This document shows positions 1 to 11,505 of a stretch of DNA of 64,000 nt, piece by piece. Origin of the DNA: Bryobacteraceae bacterium (GTDB taxonomy: Bacteria; Acidobacteriota; Terriglobia; Bryobacterales; Bryobacteraceae); NCBI GenBank assembly GCA_026002855.1, contig BPGD01000001.1, positions 2,550,001 to 2,614,000 on the forward strand. Reading direction: 5' to 3'. Numbering within the stretch: position 1 is the first letter of the stretch; each line of letters begins with the position of its first letter. A program made the translations under genes and the position numbers. Below the pieces are notes generated by a model, which worked only from the letters and a program-made list of their open reading frames with translations, made no database searches and was not told where the DNA came from.

Positions 1-1
1 G

Positions 2-472
<471 letters not shown>

Positions 473-533
473 CAGGCAAGAGGCAATTCACGACTGACAG
501 GTTCGATCACTCGGACAGGAGACAGGAAAGCTC

Positions 534-1721
534 ATGGCGAAAGAGAAATTTGACCGCAGCAAGCCGCACGTCAACATTGGGACGATTGGCCACATTGATC
601 ACGGCAAGACGACGTTGACGGCGGCGATCACGAAGGTGCTGTCGAAGCACAATCCGAGGGTGCAGTTCCGGAGTTTTGATTCGATTGACAACGCGCCGGA
701 GGAGAAGGCGCGTGGCATCACGATTGCGGTGGCGCACGTCGAGTACGAGACGGCGAAGCGGCACTATGCGCACGTGGACTGTCCGGGCCACGCCGACTAC
801 ATCAAGAACATGATTACGGGCGCGGCGCAGATGGACGGGGCGATTCTGGTGGTGGCGGCGCCGGACGGGCCGATGCCGCAGACCCGCGAGCATGTGCTGC
901 TGGCGCGGCAGGTGGGGGTGCCCTACATTGTGGTGGCGCTGAACAAGGTGGACATGATGGACGACCCGGAGCTGCTGGAGCTGGTGGAGCTGGAGCTGCG
1001 GGAGCTGTTGAAGAGCTATGGATTTCCGGGCGACGAGGTGCCGATTGTGCGGGTGAGCGCGCTGAAGGCGCTGAATGGGGATCCGGAGGCGGAGAAGCAG
1101 ATTGAGGAGCTGATGGAGGCGGTGGACAACTACATTCCGCTGCCGCAGCGGGATGTGGACAAGCCGTTTCTGATGCCGATTGAGGACATTTTTTCGATCC
1201 AGGGCCGCGGGACGGTGGTGACGGGCCGGATTGAGAAGGGCAAGATCAAGGTGGGCGACGAGGTGGAGATTGTCGGGTTCCGGCCGACGCGGAAGACGGT
1301 GGTGACCGGGGTGGAGATGTTCAAGAAGCTGCTGGACGAGGGGATTGCGGGCGACAACGTGGGGCTGCTGCTGCGGGGCGTGGAGAAGGACGAGGTGGAG
1401 CGGGGCCAGGTGCTGGCCAAGCCGGGTTCGATCACGCCGCACACGAAGTTCAAGGGCGAGGTGTACGTGCTGTCGAAGGAAGAGGGCGGCCGTCACACGC
1501 CGTTTTTCTCGGGCTACCGGCCGCAGTTTTACTTCCGGACGACGGACGTGACCGGGGTGGTGAAGCTGCCCGAGGGGGTGCAGATGGTGATGCCGGGCGA
1601 CAACGTGTCGCTCGAGGTGGAGCTGATCACGCCGGTGGCGATGGAGAAGGGGCTGCGCTTTGCCATCCGCGAAGGCGGCCGCACCGTCGGCGCCGGCACG
1701 GTGACCGAGATTCTGGAGTAG
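534..1721 (+). CDS. tuf: Elongation factor Tu
   Basis: This 395-residue protein is full length for EF-Tu, the GTPase that delivers aminoacyl-tRNA to the ribosome. It has G1 GHIDHGKT at residues 19-26, the switch I segment KARGITI, G3 DCPGH, G4 NKVD and a G5 SAL motif, followed by the two beta-barrel domains. The ATG is preceded by purine-rich AGGAGACAGGAAAG. Codon choice differs from the neighbours: by hand count 17 of 25 Ile codons are ATT, whereas rplB uses mostly ATC. G-ending GTG, GCG and GAG are also heavily used. This may reflect extreme expression, or conversion with a second tuf copy. Confidence 0.97.
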   Translation: MAKEKFDRSKPHVNIGTIGHIDHGKTTLTAAITKVLSKHNPRVQFRSFDSIDNAPEEKARGITIAVAHVEYETAKRHYAHVDCPGHADYIKNMITGAAQMDGAILVVAAPDGPMPQTREHVLLARQVGVPYIVVALNKVDMMDDPELLELVELELRELLKSYGFPGDEVPIVRVSALKALNGDPEAEKQIEELMEAVDNYIPLPQRDVDKPFLMPIEDIFSIQGRGTVVTGRIEKGKIKVGDEVEIVGFRPTRKTVVTGVEMFKKLLDEGIAGDNVGLLLRGVEKDEVERGQVLAKPGSITPHTKFKGEVYVLSKEEGGRHTPFFSGYRPQFYFRTTDVTGVVKLPEGVQMVMPGDNVSLEVELITPVAMEKGLRFAIREGGRTVGAGTVTEILE

Positions 1722-1724
1722 TAG

Positions 1725-1750
1725 CCGCAGGCCAGGGCCGCGGCCTGCGG
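1725..1750 (+). promoter_or_regulatory. Intergenic hairpin between tuf and rpsJ
   Basis: CCGCAGGCC at 1725-1733 is perfectly complementary to GGCCTGCGG at 1742-1750, with an 8-base loop, starting 4 bases after the tuf stop. No T-run follows, so it is not a classic intrinsic terminator. The direct repeat GGGCCGCGGC (1735-1744 and 1749-1758) would allow alternative pairing. It may be an attenuator, a processing site or an S10-leader element; its role is inference. Confidence 0.4.
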
Positions 1751-1778
1751 GCCGCGGCTGCCCAAGCAAAGGAAGACG

Positions 1779-2105
1779 ATGCTCACCAAGCGAATTCGAA
1801 TCAGGCTGAAGGCGTACGACCACCGGCTGCTCGATCAGAGCACGTCGGAGATCGTCGAGACCGCCAGGCGCGCCGGCGCCCGGGTGGCCGGGCCCATTCC
1901 GCTGCCCACCGAGCGCACGGTCTACACGGTGAACCGGTCGCCGCACGTGGACAAGAAGTCGCGCGAGCAGTTTGAGATCCGGACTCACAAGCGGCTGATC
2001 GACATTCTGGATCCGACGCAGGACACCGTGGACGCCCTGAGCCGGCTCGATCTGCCTGCCGGCGTCGACGTCGAGATCAAGGCGTACCACAAGGGAGCGA
2101 ATTGA
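1779..2105 (+). CDS. rpsJ: 30S ribosomal protein S10
   Basis: The 108-residue product has the S10 core: the N-terminal [14 protein letters not shown] strand-helix, the loop [27 protein letters not shown] (split here for reading) and the C-terminal [12 protein letters not shown]10 sits in the 30S head and also acts in antitermination with NusB. It is a few residues longer than the usual 102-105. The ATG follows AAGGAAG. It opens the S10 operon and comes 57 bases after tuf. Confidence 0.97.
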   Translation: MLTKRIRIRLKAYDHRLLDQSTSEIVETARRAGARVAGPIPLPTERTVYTVNRSPHVDKKSREQFEIRTHKRLIDILDPTQDTVDALSRLDLPAGVDVEIKAYHKGAN

Positions 2106-2211
2106 GTTCGCCCGCCCGGCTTGGAGGGCGTGGCGGAAGCGGAAGCGCTGAGGCGCTCCGCGGCCCGGACGGGCGCGCGGAGCGGGATGAGTTGCGAAGG
2201 GATTGAGGGAA

Positions 2212-2841
2212 ATGAGCCCAGGAATCATCGGCAAGAAAATTGGGATGACCCAGGTGTTCCGGCCGGACGGCCAGGTCGTGCCCGTGACCCTGCTGAAGGC
2301 GGGGCCGTGCGTTGTGGTGCAGCGCAAGACGCCGGCGCGGGACGGCTATGACGCCGTGCAGCTCGCTCTGATCGAAAAGGCCAAGAAGCCCAACAAGCCG
2401 ATGAGCGGCCATCTGAAGAAGGCCGGTCTCGATGGCGGCGTGCGGATTCTGCGCGAGTTCCGGCTGCGGCCCGGCAGCGGCGACCTCAAGCCGGGCGACC
2501 GCGTGCTGGTGGACCAGTTCAAGCCGAAGGAGAAGGTGGACGTGACCGGCATCAGCAAGGGCCGGGGGTTTGCGGGCGTGGTGCGGCGGCACGGCTTCGG
2601 CGGAGGCGACGCCACCCACGGTTCGATGTTCCACCGCGCGCCCGGCTCGATCGGCGCCTCCAGCTTCCCGTCGCGTGTGTTTCCCGGCACGCGCATGGGC
2701 GGACACATGGGCCATGCGCAGGTGACGGTGCGCAACCTGGAAGTGATTGACGTGGATCCCGAGGACCACGTGCTGATGGTGAAGGGCGCCGTGCCCGGCC
2801 CCAACGGCGGCTACGTGATCGTGCGCCGCGCAAAGAGGTAA
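2212..2841 (+). CDS. rplC: 50S ribosomal protein L3
   Basis: With the ATG at 2212 the protein has 209 residues, the normal L3 length, and starts [16 protein letters not shown]. An in-frame TTG at 2203 would add three residues but is less likely; GAAGGGA lies about 10 bases before the ATG. L3 binds 23S rRNA domain VI, is an early assembly protein and reaches toward the peptidyl transferase centre. The long central loop ([15 protein letters not shown], then THGS and the [16 protein letters not shown] segment) is intact. It is followed by rplD after 7 bases. Confidence 0.96.
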   Translation: MSPGIIGKKIGMTQVFRPDGQVVPVTLLKAGPCVVVQRKTPARDGYDAVQLALIEKAKKPNKPMSGHLKKAGLDGGVRILREFRLRPGSGDLKPGDRVLVDQFKPKEKVDVTGISKGRGFAGVVRRHGFGGGDATHGSMFHRAPGSIGASSFPSRVFPGTRMGGHMGHAQVTVRNLEVIDVDPEDHVLMVKGAVPGPNGGYVIVRRAKR

Positions 2842-2848
2842 CACTGCC

Positions 2849-3478
2849 ATGGCGAAGGTTGACGTCTTCGACTTGAACAACAACAAGGTGGGCGAGCTCG
2901 AGCTGGCCGACGCGGTCTTCAACGCCCCGGTCAACGAGCACCTGCTGTATGAGAGCGTCCGCCACCACCTGGCGGGCCTGCGGCGCGGCACTGCGAAGAC
3001 AAAGGTCCGCGGCGAAGTGGAAGGCTCCGGCAAGAAGCTGTGGCGGCAGAAGGGCACGGGGCGGGCCCGCATGGGCTCCATCCGCTCGCCGCTGTGGCGG
3101 CACGGCGGCACCGTGCACGGGCCGGTTCCGCGTGACTATTCTTACCGGCTGAACCGCAAGATGGTGCTGGGCGCGCTGCGTTCGGCGCTTTCGGCCAAGC
3201 TGCGCGACGGCGAGCTGAAGGTGGTGAGCGGCTGGACGCTGCCCGACCACAAGACGAGGACAATGGCCGGCGTGCTCCAGAAGTTCCAGGCCGACCGCAG
3301 CGTGCTGCTGGTGGACACGAACGAGCCGAACCGGAACCTCGAGCTGGGCAGTCGCAACCTGCCGGGCGTGAAGCTGGTGGCCACGCGCGATGTGACCACC
3401 TACGACCTGCTGGCGCACCGGATGGTGCTGATGAGCGAGGCAGCCGCGAAGAAGCTGTCGGAGGCGTTGGCGCAATGA
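2849..3478 (+). CDS. rplD: 50S ribosomal protein L4
   Basis: The 209-residue protein carries the L4 globular fold and the extended loop (KLWRQKGTGRARMGSIRSP) that lines the peptide exit tunnel. In many bacteria L4 also represses its own S10 operon; no L4 target could be verified here. The start ATG is close to the rplC stop, and the GAGG just before that stop is the likely ribosome binding site. The last codons overlap the start of rplW by 4 bases (ATGA). Confidence 0.96.
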   Translation: MAKVDVFDLNNNKVGELELADAVFNAPVNEHLLYESVRHHLAGLRRGTAKTKVRGEVEGSGKKLWRQKGTGRARMGSIRSPLWRHGGTVHGPVPRDYSYRLNRKMVLGALRSALSAKLRDGELKVVSGWTLPDHKTRTMAGVLQKFQADRSVLLVDTNEPNRNLELGSRNLPGVKLVATRDVTTYDLLAHRMVLMSEAAAKKLSEALAQ

Positions 3479-3762
3479 ACCTCTACGACGTGATCCTCCG
3501 CCCGATCATCACCGAGAAGGCCGTGGGCAAGAAGGAGGCCGAGCGCACGCTCTGCTTCCAGGTGAAGCTGGACGCGACCAAGACCGACATCAAGAACGCC
3601 GTCGAGAAGCTGTTCAAGGTGAAGGTCGAGGACGTGCGCACGGCGACGTTCGAAGGCAAGCTGCGGCGGCGGGGCCGCTACGCCGGCTACACCTCGGACT
3701 GGAAGAAAGCCTATGTCCGGCTGAAGGCGGGCGAGAAGATGCCCGAGTTCGCAGAGCTGTAA
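3475..3762 (+). CDS. rplW: 50S ribosomal protein L23
   Basis: The 95-residue protein begins MNLYDVILRPIITEKA, a typical L23 start, and keeps the AVEKLFKVKVEDVRT core. L23 lies at the exit of the peptide tunnel and docks trigger factor and SRP. The start overlaps the rplD stop (ATGA at 3475-3478), so the two are probably translationally coupled. Length is normal for the family. Confidence 0.96.
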   Translation: MNLYDVILRPIITEKAVGKKEAERTLCFQVKLDATKTDIKNAVEKLFKVKVEDVRTATFEGKLRRRGRYAGYTSDWKKAYVRLKAGEKMPEFAEL

Positions 3763-3774
3763 GGGAGAGCGAAG

Positions 3775-4605
3775 ATGCCAGTGAAATCCTTCCGGCCCGT
3801 CACGCCGTCGCGGCGCTTCATGACGGTGCTGACGCGCGACGAGATCACCAAGGACCGCCCCGAGAAGAGTCTCGTCGAGGGCAAGAAGCGCTCCGGCGGA
3901 CGCAACAACAAGGGGCAGATCACGATCTGGTTCCGCGGCGGCGGACACAAGCGCCTGTACCGCATCGTCGATTTCCGGCGCGACAAGACCGGCGTTCCGG
4001 CGCGTGTGGCCGCCATCGAGTACGACCCGAACCGTTCGGCGCGCATCGCGCTGCTGCACTATGCCGACGGCGAGAAGCGCTACATTCTGGCGCCGGTGGG
4101 CCTGTCGGTGGGCCAGACGGTGATGAGCGGGCCCCAGGCCGACATCCGGCCGGGCAACGCGCTGCCGCTCGAAAACATTCCGGCCGGCACGACGATCCAC
4201 AACATCGAGCTGCGCCCCGGCAAGGGGGGGCAGATGGTTCGCTCGGCCGGCGCCGCCGCCCAGCTTGTGTCGAAGGAAGGCGAGTGGGCGCTGGTGAAGC
4301 TGCCGAGCGGAGAAGTGCGCAAGGTGAGCATCAAGTGCTACGCCACGGTGGGCCAGGTGGGCAATGTGGACCATGAGAACGTTTCGCTTGGCAAGGCGGG
4401 CCGCAGCCGCTGGCTCGGGCGGCGGCCGCACAATCGCGGCGTGTCGATGAACCCGGTGGACCACCCGCACGGCGGCGGCGAGGGCCGCACCTCGGGCGGC
4501 CGCCATCCGGTGACGCCGTGGGGCCAGCCGACCCGCGGCTACAAGACGCGGAACAACAAACGCACGGACCGCTTCATCGTGACGCCGCGGTCCAAGTCGA
4601 AGTAA
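3775..4605 (+). CDS. rplB: 50S ribosomal protein L2
   Basis: The 276-residue protein is full length for L2, which bridges subunits and is needed for peptidyl transferase assembly. It has the N-terminal region with [11 protein letters not shown], the OB/SH3-like core and the C-terminal signature [18 protein letters not shown], which contains the conserved His. The ATG follows GGGAGAG. Ile codons are mostly ATC, a useful contrast with tuf. It comes 12 bases after rplW in the S10 operon. Confidence 0.97.
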   Translation: MPVKSFRPVTPSRRFMTVLTRDEITKDRPEKSLVEGKKRSGGRNNKGQITIWFRGGGHKRLYRIVDFRRDKTGVPARVAAIEYDPNRSARIALLHYADGEKRYILAPVGLSVGQTVMSGPQADIRPGNALPLENIPAGTTIHNIELRPGKGGQMVRSAGAAAQLVSKEGEWALVKLPSGEVRKVSIKCYATVGQVGNVDHENVSLGKAGRSRWLGRRPHNRGVSMNPVDHPHGGGEGRTSGGRHPVTPWGQPTRGYKTRNNKRTDRFIVTPRSKSK

Positions 4606-4626
4606 CGGGAAAGAGGCAGAGAGACG

Positions 4627-4908
4627 ATGGGCCGTTCACTGAAAAAAGGGCCGTTCACCGATGCGCATCTCCTCGAGAAGATCCGGGAGATGAACGCAAA
4701 GAACGAGAAGAAGGTGATCCGCACCTGGTCGCGCCGCTCGACGATCCTGCCGGAGTTCGTCGGGCACACGCTGGCCGTGCACAACGGCAAGAAGTTCATC
4801 CCGGTCTACATCACCGAGAACATGGTGGGCCACAAGCTGGGCGAGTTTTCGCCCACGCGGACCTTCAAGGGCCACGCCAACAAAGGGGACAAGTCGGGCA
4901 AGGGCTGA
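4627..4908 (+). CDS. rpsS: 30S ribosomal protein S19
   Basis: The 93-residue product starts [16 protein letters not shown] and holds the conserved [21 protein letters not shown] block (quoted in part). It is typical of S19, which pairs with S13 in the 30S head near the A-site tRNA. The ATG follows AAGAGGCAGAGAG. Length is normal. It lies between rplB and rplV as in most bacteria. Confidence 0.96.
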   Translation: MGRSLKKGPFTDAHLLEKIREMNAKNEKKVIRTWSRRSTILPEFVGHTLAVHNGKKFIPVYITENMVGHKLGEFSPTRTFKGHANKGDKSGKG

Positions 4909-4944
4909 TGCCGGCGGCCTGAGCAAGCGAAAGGAAGAAGCCAG

Positions 4945-5301
4945 ATGATTGCGAAAGCCGAAGCGAGAATGGTGAGGACGTCGCCGCAGAAGGCGCGGCT
5001 CGTCATCGACCTGATCCGCGGCCAGAAAGCGGGCGACGCCATCACGATTTTGCGGACGACGAACAAGCGCGTGGCGCCGGTGATCGAAAAGGTGCTGCGT
5101 TCGGCGATCGCCAACGCGGAGAACCGCGACCCCGAGGTGGACGTCGATGAGCTGTACGTGGTGGAGTGCTACGTCAACGAAGGGCCGCGGCTGAAGCGCA
5201 TCCGTCCGGCGCCGATGGGCCGCGCCTACCGCTACCAGCGGCGGATGTCGCACATCGTGGTGAAGGTGGGCCCGAAGGGCGGGGCCGCGCAGCAGCAATA
5301 G
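4945..5301 (+). CDS. rplV: 50S ribosomal protein L22
   Basis: The 118-residue protein has the L22 fold, with [19 protein letters not shown] near the N-terminus. The beta-hairpin tip region ([18 protein letters not shown]) extends into the exit tunnel, where macrolide-resistance mutations map. The start ATG follows AAAGGAAGAAG. A short Gly/Ala/Gln tail ends the protein. It stands between rpsS and rpsC as expected. Confidence 0.96.
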   Translation: MIAKAEARMVRTSPQKARLVIDLIRGQKAGDAITILRTTNKRVAPVIEKVLRSAIANAENRDPEVDVDELYVVECYVNEGPRLKRIRPAPMGRAYRYQRRMSHIVVKVGPKGGAAQQQ

Positions 5302-5317
5302 GCGGAGAGAGAGGAAC

Positions 5318-6136
<819 letters not shown>

Positions 6137-6182
6137 ACGGAAGCGATGAGCCGCGAGAACTGAGACAGGGAGAAGACGACCC

Positions 6183-6602
6183 ATGTTGATGCCGAAGAAA
6201 GTCAAATACCGCAAGCAGCAGCGCGGGCGCCGCAAGGGCAAGGCGTGGCGCGGCTCGACGATCGCGTTCGGCGAATACGGCCTGAAGGCGCTCGGGCCCG
6301 CCTGGGTCAGCGGGCGTCAGATCGAGGCGGCCCGTATTGCGATGACGCGTTTTGTGAAGCGCGGCGGCAAGATCTGGATCCGGGTCTTTCCCGACAAGCC
6401 GATCACAAAGAAGCCCGCCGAGACACGCATGGGCAAAGGCAAGGGAGCGCCGGAGGACTGGGTGTGCGTCGTGCGCCCGGGCAAGATTCTGTTTGAGATG
6501 GAGGGCGTGCCGCAGGAGACGGCCGCCGAAGCGATGCGCCTGGCGGCGATGAAGCTGCCGGTGCGGACCAAATTCGTCGTCCGCCAGGAGACCGACGCCT
6601 GA
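6183..6602 (+). CDS. rplP: 50S ribosomal protein L16
   Basis: The 139-residue protein starts [19 protein letters not shown], the usual L16 N-terminus, which supports the ATG at 6183 over the one at 6189. It also has the conserved [19 protein letters not shown] and [12 protein letters not shown] blocks. L16 shapes the A-site side of the 50S subunit. An acidic-to-basic spacer of 46 bases separates it from rpsC, and rpmC follows after 24 bases. Confidence 0.96.
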   Translation: MLMPKKVKYRKQQRGRRKGKAWRGSTIAFGEYGLKALGPAWVSGRQIEAARIAMTRFVKRGGKIWIRVFPDKPITKKPAETRMGKGKGAPEDWVCVVRPGKILFEMEGVPQETAAEAMRLAAMKLPVRTKFVVRQETDA

Positions 6603-6626
6603 AGCGGCGCAGAACGGAATGAAGTC

Positions 6627-6833
6627 ATGAAGGCCGACAAGTTTCGAGAGCTGGATCCGAAAGAGCTGGAGCTGAAGCTCCGCGAGATCGACGAGCAGAT
6701 CTTTCACCTGCGCCTCCAGATGTCGCTGGGGCAGATGGACGGTCTGAAGAAGTACCGCGAATTGCGGAAGGACAAGGCGCGCATTCTCACGGTGAGGCGC
6801 GAACGGGAGCTGAAGGCAGCGGAGGCGAAGTAA
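6627..6833 (+). CDS. rpmC: 50S ribosomal protein L29
   Basis: The 68-residue two-helix protein contains the L29 pattern [20 protein letters not shown] and ends [20 protein letters not shown]29 binds near the tunnel exit beside L23. Length is normal. It lies between rplP and rpsQ, with only 4 bases before rpsQ. Confidence 0.94.
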   Translation: MKADKFRELDPKELELKLREIDEQIFHLRLQMSLGQMDGLKKYRELRKDKARILTVRRERELKAAEAK

Positions 6834-6837
6834 GACG

Positions 6838-7134
6838 ATGACGGAAACACCCGTGAAGCGCAGGAACGAGAAAGTGGGCCAGGTGGTGTCGACGAAGATG
6901 GCCAAGACGATCGTCGTCGAGGTCGCCCGGCGCGTGCCGCATCCGCTTTACAAGAAGATCGTGACGCGCCGGAAGAAGTTTTACGCCCACGACGAGCAGG
7001 GCGCCGCCCGGCTGGGCGACGTGGTGCGCATTGTCGAGAGCCGCCCGCTGAGCCGGCTGAAGCGCTGGAGGCTGGTCGAAGTGATCCGCCGGGCGGCGGA
7101 CACCAGCGTTCCGCAGGTCGAGCTGGAGCAGTGA
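6838..7134 (+). CDS. rpsQ: 30S ribosomal protein S17
   Basis: The OB-fold protein has the S17 signature [18 protein letters not shown] and the block [17 protein letters not shown]17 binds the 5' domain of 16S rRNA early in assembly. At 98 residues it is slightly longer than the usual 80-90 because of a C-terminal tail after the [12 protein letters not shown] segment. The ATG follows AAGTAAGACG, four bases after rpmC. Confidence 0.95.
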   Translation: MTETPVKRRNEKVGQVVSTKMAKTIVVEVARRVPHPLYKKIVTRRKKFYAHDEQGAARLGDVVRIVESRPLSRLKRWRLVEVIRRAADTSVPQVELEQ

Positions 7135-7178
7135 GGCGCCAGGGTGAAGAGTATTAGCGGAAGGACGAGGACACTGCC

Positions 7179-7547
<369 letters not shown>

Positions 7548-7548
7548 C

Positions 7549-7923
7549 ATGCCGAGCCGGCTGGCCAAGAGCCACGAGAAGAAGAAGCCCCTGCGGATCC
7601 GCATCCGCAAGAACGACATGGTGAAGGTGATCGCGGGCCGCGACAAGGGCAAGGTGGGCCGTGTGCTGGAAGTCGACCGCGAGACGGGCCGGATCCTGGT
7701 GGAGGGCGTGATGTTGGTGAAAAAGCACGTCCGGCCCAACCCGGCGCGCGGCATCAAGGGCGGCATCGCCGAACGCGAGAGCCCGATTCACGTCTCCAAC
7801 GTGATGATCCTGACAAGCGACGGCAAGACGTCGCGCATCGGCACCCGCACCGAGATGGTGGGCGGCAAGCCGCGCCGCGTGCGGGTGGCGGTGAAGACCG
7901 GCGAGATCCTGGACAAGAAGTGA
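7549..7923 (+). CDS. rplX: 50S ribosomal protein L24
   Basis: The KOW motif ([20 protein letters not shown]) identifies L24, an assembly-initiating protein near the tunnel exit. At 124 residues it is about 20 longer than usual, mostly from a basic N-terminal extension before the KOW motif ([17 protein letters not shown]). An internal ATG at 7618 would remove that part. The first ATG is preferred because it is one base after the rplN stop. Confidence 0.94.
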   Translation: MPSRLAKSHEKKKPLRIRIRKNDMVKVIAGRDKGKVGRVLEVDRETGRILVEGVMLVKKHVRPNPARGIKGGIAERESPIHVSNVMILTSDGKTSRIGTRTEMVGGKPRRVRVAVKTGEILDKK

Positions 7924-7957
7924 GCCGGGCCGCACACAGGCACGAGAGGAAGAGGCA

Positions 7958-8503
7958 ATGAAGGCGAGACTCAGGGAACACTACCAGAAGACGGTGGTGC
8001 CGGCGCTGATGAAGGAGTTCGGTTACAAGAACGTGATGTCGGTGCCGAAGCTCGACAAGATCACGATCAACATCGGGCTCGGCGAGGCCACGCAGAACCC
8101 GAAGCTGATGGACGGCGCCGTGCAGGAGCTGGCGCAGATCACCGGCCAGAAGCCGGTGGTGACCAAGGCGCGCAAGTCGGTGGCGGCGTTCAAGCTGCGC
8201 GAAGGCATGTCGATCGGGTGCATGGTGACGCTGCGCGGCGACCGGATGTATGAATTTCTCGACCGTCTGATGAACGTGGCGCTGCCGCGGGTGCGCGACT
8301 TCCGCGGGCTGAGCACGCGCAGCTTCGACGGCCGCGGCAACTACACGCTTGGGGTGCGCGACCAGTTCATCTTCCCCGAGATCTCTTACGAGAAGGTGGA
8401 GAAGGTGAAAGGCATGAACATCTGCATCACGACGACGGCGAAGACCGACGCCGAGGCGCTGGCGCTGCTGAAACATCTCGGCATGCCCTTCCGGCAGAAC
8501 TGA
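7958..8503 (+). CDS. rplE: 50S ribosomal protein L5
   Basis: The 181-residue protein is normal for L5, which binds 5S rRNA and contacts P-site tRNA. It has the [19 protein letters not shown]-terminal block and the [19 protein letters not shown] segment. The ATG follows AGAGGAAGAGGC. It lies in the spc operon between rplX and rpsN. Confidence 0.97.
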   Translation: MKARLREHYQKTVVPALMKEFGYKNVMSVPKLDKITINIGLGEATQNPKLMDGAVQELAQITGQKPVVTKARKSVAAFKLREGMSIGCMVTLRGDRMYEFLDRLMNVALPRVRDFRGLSTRSFDGRGNYTLGVRDQFIFPEISYEKVEKVKGMNICITTTAKTDAEALALLKHLGMPFRQN

Positions 8504-8538
8504 GACGGAGCGCGAATCGAAGAGGAACGGAGAAGGAA

Positions 8539-8766
<228 letters not shown>

Positions 8767-8862
8767 CCCGATGATTCTGGCGCAGCAGCGCCGGCCGGCA
8801 GCCGCGCTGAGCACGCCAAACCGAGGCATTGCAGACGAAGGAAAGAGGAAGAGTTCTCCGAT

Positions 8863-9258
8863 ATGGTTTCCGATCCCATCGCCGACATGCTGACGCGCAT
8901 CCGCAACGGCCTGAAGGCCAGGTTTCCGAAAGTGGATGTGCCGGCCTCGAAGCTCAAGCTGGAGATCGCCCGCATTCTCAAGGATGAAGGCTACATCCTG
9001 AACTACAAGATCGTTGACGAAGGCAGCCACAAGGCGATCCGCGTCTATCTGAAGTACAGCGAGACGGGCCAGCCTGCCATTTCGAATCTCGAGCGGGTGT
9101 CGCGTCCGGGCTGCCGCGTTTACGTCGGCAGCCGCGAGATTCCGAAGGTGCTCGGCGGCCTCGGCATCAGCATTCTGACCACGCCGAAAGGCGTGATGAC
9201 CGGCAAGGAAGCCCGCCGGCAGAACGTGGGCGGCGAGCTGTTGTGCAAGGTGTACTGA
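8863..9258 (+). CDS. rpsH: 30S ribosomal protein S8
   Basis: The 131-residue protein starts MVSDPIADMLTRIRNGLKA and ends with the conserved TPKGVMTGKEARRQNVGGE region. S8 binds the central domain of 16S rRNA and represses the spc operon in several bacteria. A gap of 96 bases before it holds a short hairpin (GGCGC/GCGCC, 8779-8792) of unknown meaning. The start ATG follows GAAAGAGGAAGAG. Confidence 0.96.
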   Translation: MVSDPIADMLTRIRNGLKARFPKVDVPASKLKLEIARILKDEGYILNYKIVDEGSHKAIRVYLKYSETGQPAISNLERVSRPGCRVYVGSREIPKVLGGLGISILTTPKGVMTGKEARRQNVGGELLCKVY

Positions 9259-9325
9259 GGCGGACGGAAGCGAACCCGAAGTCTGGAAATGTACAGGTTT
9301 CCTGGAAAGCGGACTGGAGTGAACG

Positions 9326-9865
9326 ATGTCAAGAATTGGCAAAAAACCGATCCCGCTGCCGCCGGGGGTGAAGGTGCAGATCGGCGAGCAGCTCGTGGTG
9401 GAAGGGCCGAAGGGCCGGCTGACGGTGCCGGTGCCGCAGGGCATCCGGGTGGAGAAAAACGACGGCTTCCTTGAAGTGAAGCGGGACGGCGACGAATATG
9501 CGGCGTTGCACGGGCTGACCCGGGCGCTGGCCGCCAACGCTGTCACCGGCGTCAGCCAGGGCTTCACGCGGGAACTGGACATCGTGGGCATCGGCTACCG
9601 CGCCGAGATGAAGGCGAGCAACGTGATCCTGTTCTATCTCGGCTATTCGCACCCGATCGAGTTCTTGCTGCCCGCGGGCATCGAATGCAGGATCGAAAAG
9701 AACACGCACCTCGTGCTCAGCGGCATTGACAAGCAGCTTCTGGGGCAGGTGGCGGCCAACATCCGCAGCCTGCGTCCGCCGGAGCCCTACAAGCAGAAGG
9801 GCATCCGCTACACCGGCGAAGTCCTGCGCAAGAAGGTCGGCAAGACCGGCGCGGGCGGCAAGTAA
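9326..9865 (+). CDS. rplF: 50S ribosomal protein L6
   Basis: The 179-residue protein has the L6 start [17 protein letters not shown] and the C-terminal signature [16 protein letters not shown]. Its two duplicated domains sit near the sarcin-ricin loop and the factor-binding site. Length is standard. It follows rpsH by 67 bases and precedes rplR. Confidence 0.97.
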   Translation: MSRIGKKPIPLPPGVKVQIGEQLVVEGPKGRLTVPVPQGIRVEKNDGFLEVKRDGDEYAALHGLTRALAANAVTGVSQGFTRELDIVGIGYRAEMKASNVILFYLGYSHPIEFLLPAGIECRIEKNTHLVLSGIDKQLLGQVAANIRSLRPPEPYKQKGIRYTGEVLRKKVGKTGAGGK

Positions 9866-9887
9866 AGGCGGGAGTTGAGAGAGAGCC

Positions 9888-10247
9888 ATGAAGCGCCCAA
9901 TTGACAAAGATGCACGCCGCCGGCGGATCCATGTGCGCATCCGGCGGAGAGTGAAGGGCACGCCGGAGCGGCCGCGGCTGGCCGTGTTCCGCAGCCTGAA
10001 GCACATTTACGCGCAGATCATCGACGACCGCGCCGGCCGCACGCTGGTGGCCGCCTCGAGCAACGAGAAGGGAGCGAGCGTCAACGGCGGCAACATTGCC
10101 GGAGCGCGCGAGATCGGGCGGCTGATCGCCGAACGCGCCCGCGCCAAGGGCATCACCCGCGTGGTGTTCGACCGCGGCGGCTATCTCTACCACGGCCGCG
10201 TGAAGGCGCTGGCCGAGGCGGCGCGGGAAGCGGGACTGGAGTTCTGA
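9888..10247 (+). CDS. rplR: 50S ribosomal protein L18
   Basis: The 119-residue protein has a basic N-terminus ([18 protein letters not shown]) and the conserved [19 protein letters not shown] and [18 protein letters not shown] blocks. L18 carries 5S rRNA into the 50S subunit with L5. The start follows GAGAGAGCC. It ends one base before rpsE, indicating coupling. Confidence 0.96.
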   Translation: MKRPIDKDARRRRIHVRIRRRVKGTPERPRLAVFRSLKHIYAQIIDDRAGRTLVAASSNEKGASVNGGNIAGAREIGRLIAERARAKGITRVVFDRGGYLYHGRVKALAEAAREAGLEF

Positions 10248-10248
10248 C

Positions 10249-10761
10249 ATGACACCGAATCGCGTAAGACGCATCGACCCGAAGACGCTCAACCTGAAAG
10301 AGCAGGTGGTGAGCATCAACCGCGTCACCAAGGTGGTGAAGGGCGGCAAGAACCTGAGCTTTTCGGCGCTCGTCGTCGTCGGCGACCCCGAGCAGAAGAT
10401 CGTGGGGTACGGCAAGGGCAAGGCCCGGGAAGTGCCGGCGGCCATCAAGAAGGCGATTGAGGCGGCCAAGAAGAACCTGCGGCCGGTGAACACGCTTGGC
10501 TCGACGATCCCACACCTGGTGCTGGGCCGGTTCGGCTCCGGCGCAGTGCTGCTGAAGCCCGCTCCCGAGGGCACCGGCGTCATCGCCGGCGGTCCGGTGC
10601 GCGCGGTGATTGAAGCCGCAGGCATCACCAACGTTCTGACCAAGTCGCTTGGCACCACGAATCCCCACAACGTCGTGAAAGCGACCATCAACGCGCTCGA
10701 CCAGCTCCGCAGCAAGGCGGAGGTGGCCGCGCTGCGCGGCATTCAGGCGGAGAATCTGTGA
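10249..10761 (+). CDS. rpsE: 30S ribosomal protein S5
   Basis: The 170-residue protein contains the double-stranded RNA-binding block [20 protein letters not shown] and [17 protein letters not shown]. The C-terminal domain is marked by [18 protein letters not shown]5 influences decoding accuracy and helicase activity at the mRNA entry. One base separates it from both rplR and rpmD. Confidence 0.97.
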   Translation: MTPNRVRRIDPKTLNLKEQVVSINRVTKVVKGGKNLSFSALVVVGDPEQKIVGYGKGKAREVPAAIKKAIEAAKKNLRPVNTLGSTIPHLVLGRFGSGAVLLKPAPEGTGVIAGGPVRAVIEAAGITNVLTKSLGTTNPHNVVKATINALDQLRSKAEVAALRGIQAENL

Positions 10762-10762
10762 T

Positions 10763-10972
10763 ATGGCAGAGGCGACAGTGAAGATCCGGCTCAAGCGCAG
10801 CACCATCGGCGCGCATGCGAGCCACAAGAAGATCGTCCGCGCGCTGGGGCTCCGCAAGCTGAACCAGGTCGTGGAGAAGCCGGACACGCCCGCGTTCCGC
10901 GGCATGGTGGCCAAGGCGCCCCTGTATCTGGAGATTGTCGGCGAAGGCGCGGGAGAAAGGAAATCGGCATGA
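10763..10972 (+). CDS. rpmD: 50S ribosomal protein L30
   Basis: The 69-residue protein has the L30 pattern VKIRLKRSTIGAHASHKKIV, then LGLRKLNQVVEKPDTPAFRG. It is slightly longer than the typical 58-60 because of a C-terminal tail rich in Gly, Glu and Lys. Its stop overlaps the rplO start (ATGA at 10969-10972). Confidence 0.94.
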   Translation: MAEATVKIRLKRSTIGAHASHKKIVRALGLRKLNQVVEKPDTPAFRGMVAKAPLYLEIVGEGAGERKSA

Positions 10973-11457
10973 ACCTGAGCAATCTCAAGCCGCCCAAGGG
11001 ACAGGTCAGGCAGCCGCGCCGAGTGGGGCGCGGCATGGGCTCCGGACGCGGCAAGACGGCCGGCCGCGGCCAGAAGGGGCAGAAGTCGATCACCGGCTAC
11101 GGACACATGCGCGGTTTTGAAGGCGGCCAGATGCCGCTGCACCGCCGCCTGCCGAAGCGCGGGTTTTCGAACGCGCTGTTCCGGAAAGAGTTCGCCATCG
11201 TCAACGTCGGCCAGCTGGACCGGCTTCCCGGCGAGACGTTCACGCCGGAGTTGCTGCTCGAGATGGGAGTCATCCGCAAGCTCGGCGACGGTCTCAAAGT
11301 GCTTGGCAACGGCGAGCTGACGCGGAAGATCTCGGTGACGGCGCATCTGTTTTCCGAGACGGCCCTCCAGAAGATCCAGGCCGCGGGCGGCACGGCGACC
11401 GCGCTGGGTGTGCCGAAGCGCGGGCCGAAGCCGAAAGAGGACAAACAGAAGAAGTAG
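10969..11457 (+). CDS. rplO: 50S ribosomal protein L15
   Basis: The 162-residue protein starts MNLSNLKPPKGQVRQPRRVG and has the glycine-rich block GRGMGSGRGKTAGRGQKGQ, the extended L15 tail that threads into 23S rRNA. The C-terminal globular domain is complete and ends in a Lys-rich tail. The ATG overlaps the rpmD stop by 4 bases. secY follows after 48 bases. Confidence 0.96.
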   Translation: MNLSNLKPPKGQVRQPRRVGRGMGSGRGKTAGRGQKGQKSITGYGHMRGFEGGQMPLHRRLPKRGFSNALFRKEFAIVNVGQLDRLPGETFTPELLLEMGVIRKLGDGLKVLGNGELTRKISVTAHLFSETALQKIQAAGGTATALGVPKRGPKPKEDKQKK

Positions 11458-11505
11458 CCTGCGGCGCGCGCCTGCGGCGCCGCGGGGTTCGAAGACGGGC
11501 AAGCC

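Noticed and set aside
8779-8792. GGCGC/GCGCC stem in the rpsN-rpsH gap as an S8 target
   Set aside because: The known S8 site needs a specific bulged helix that is not seen; five base pairs are not enough.
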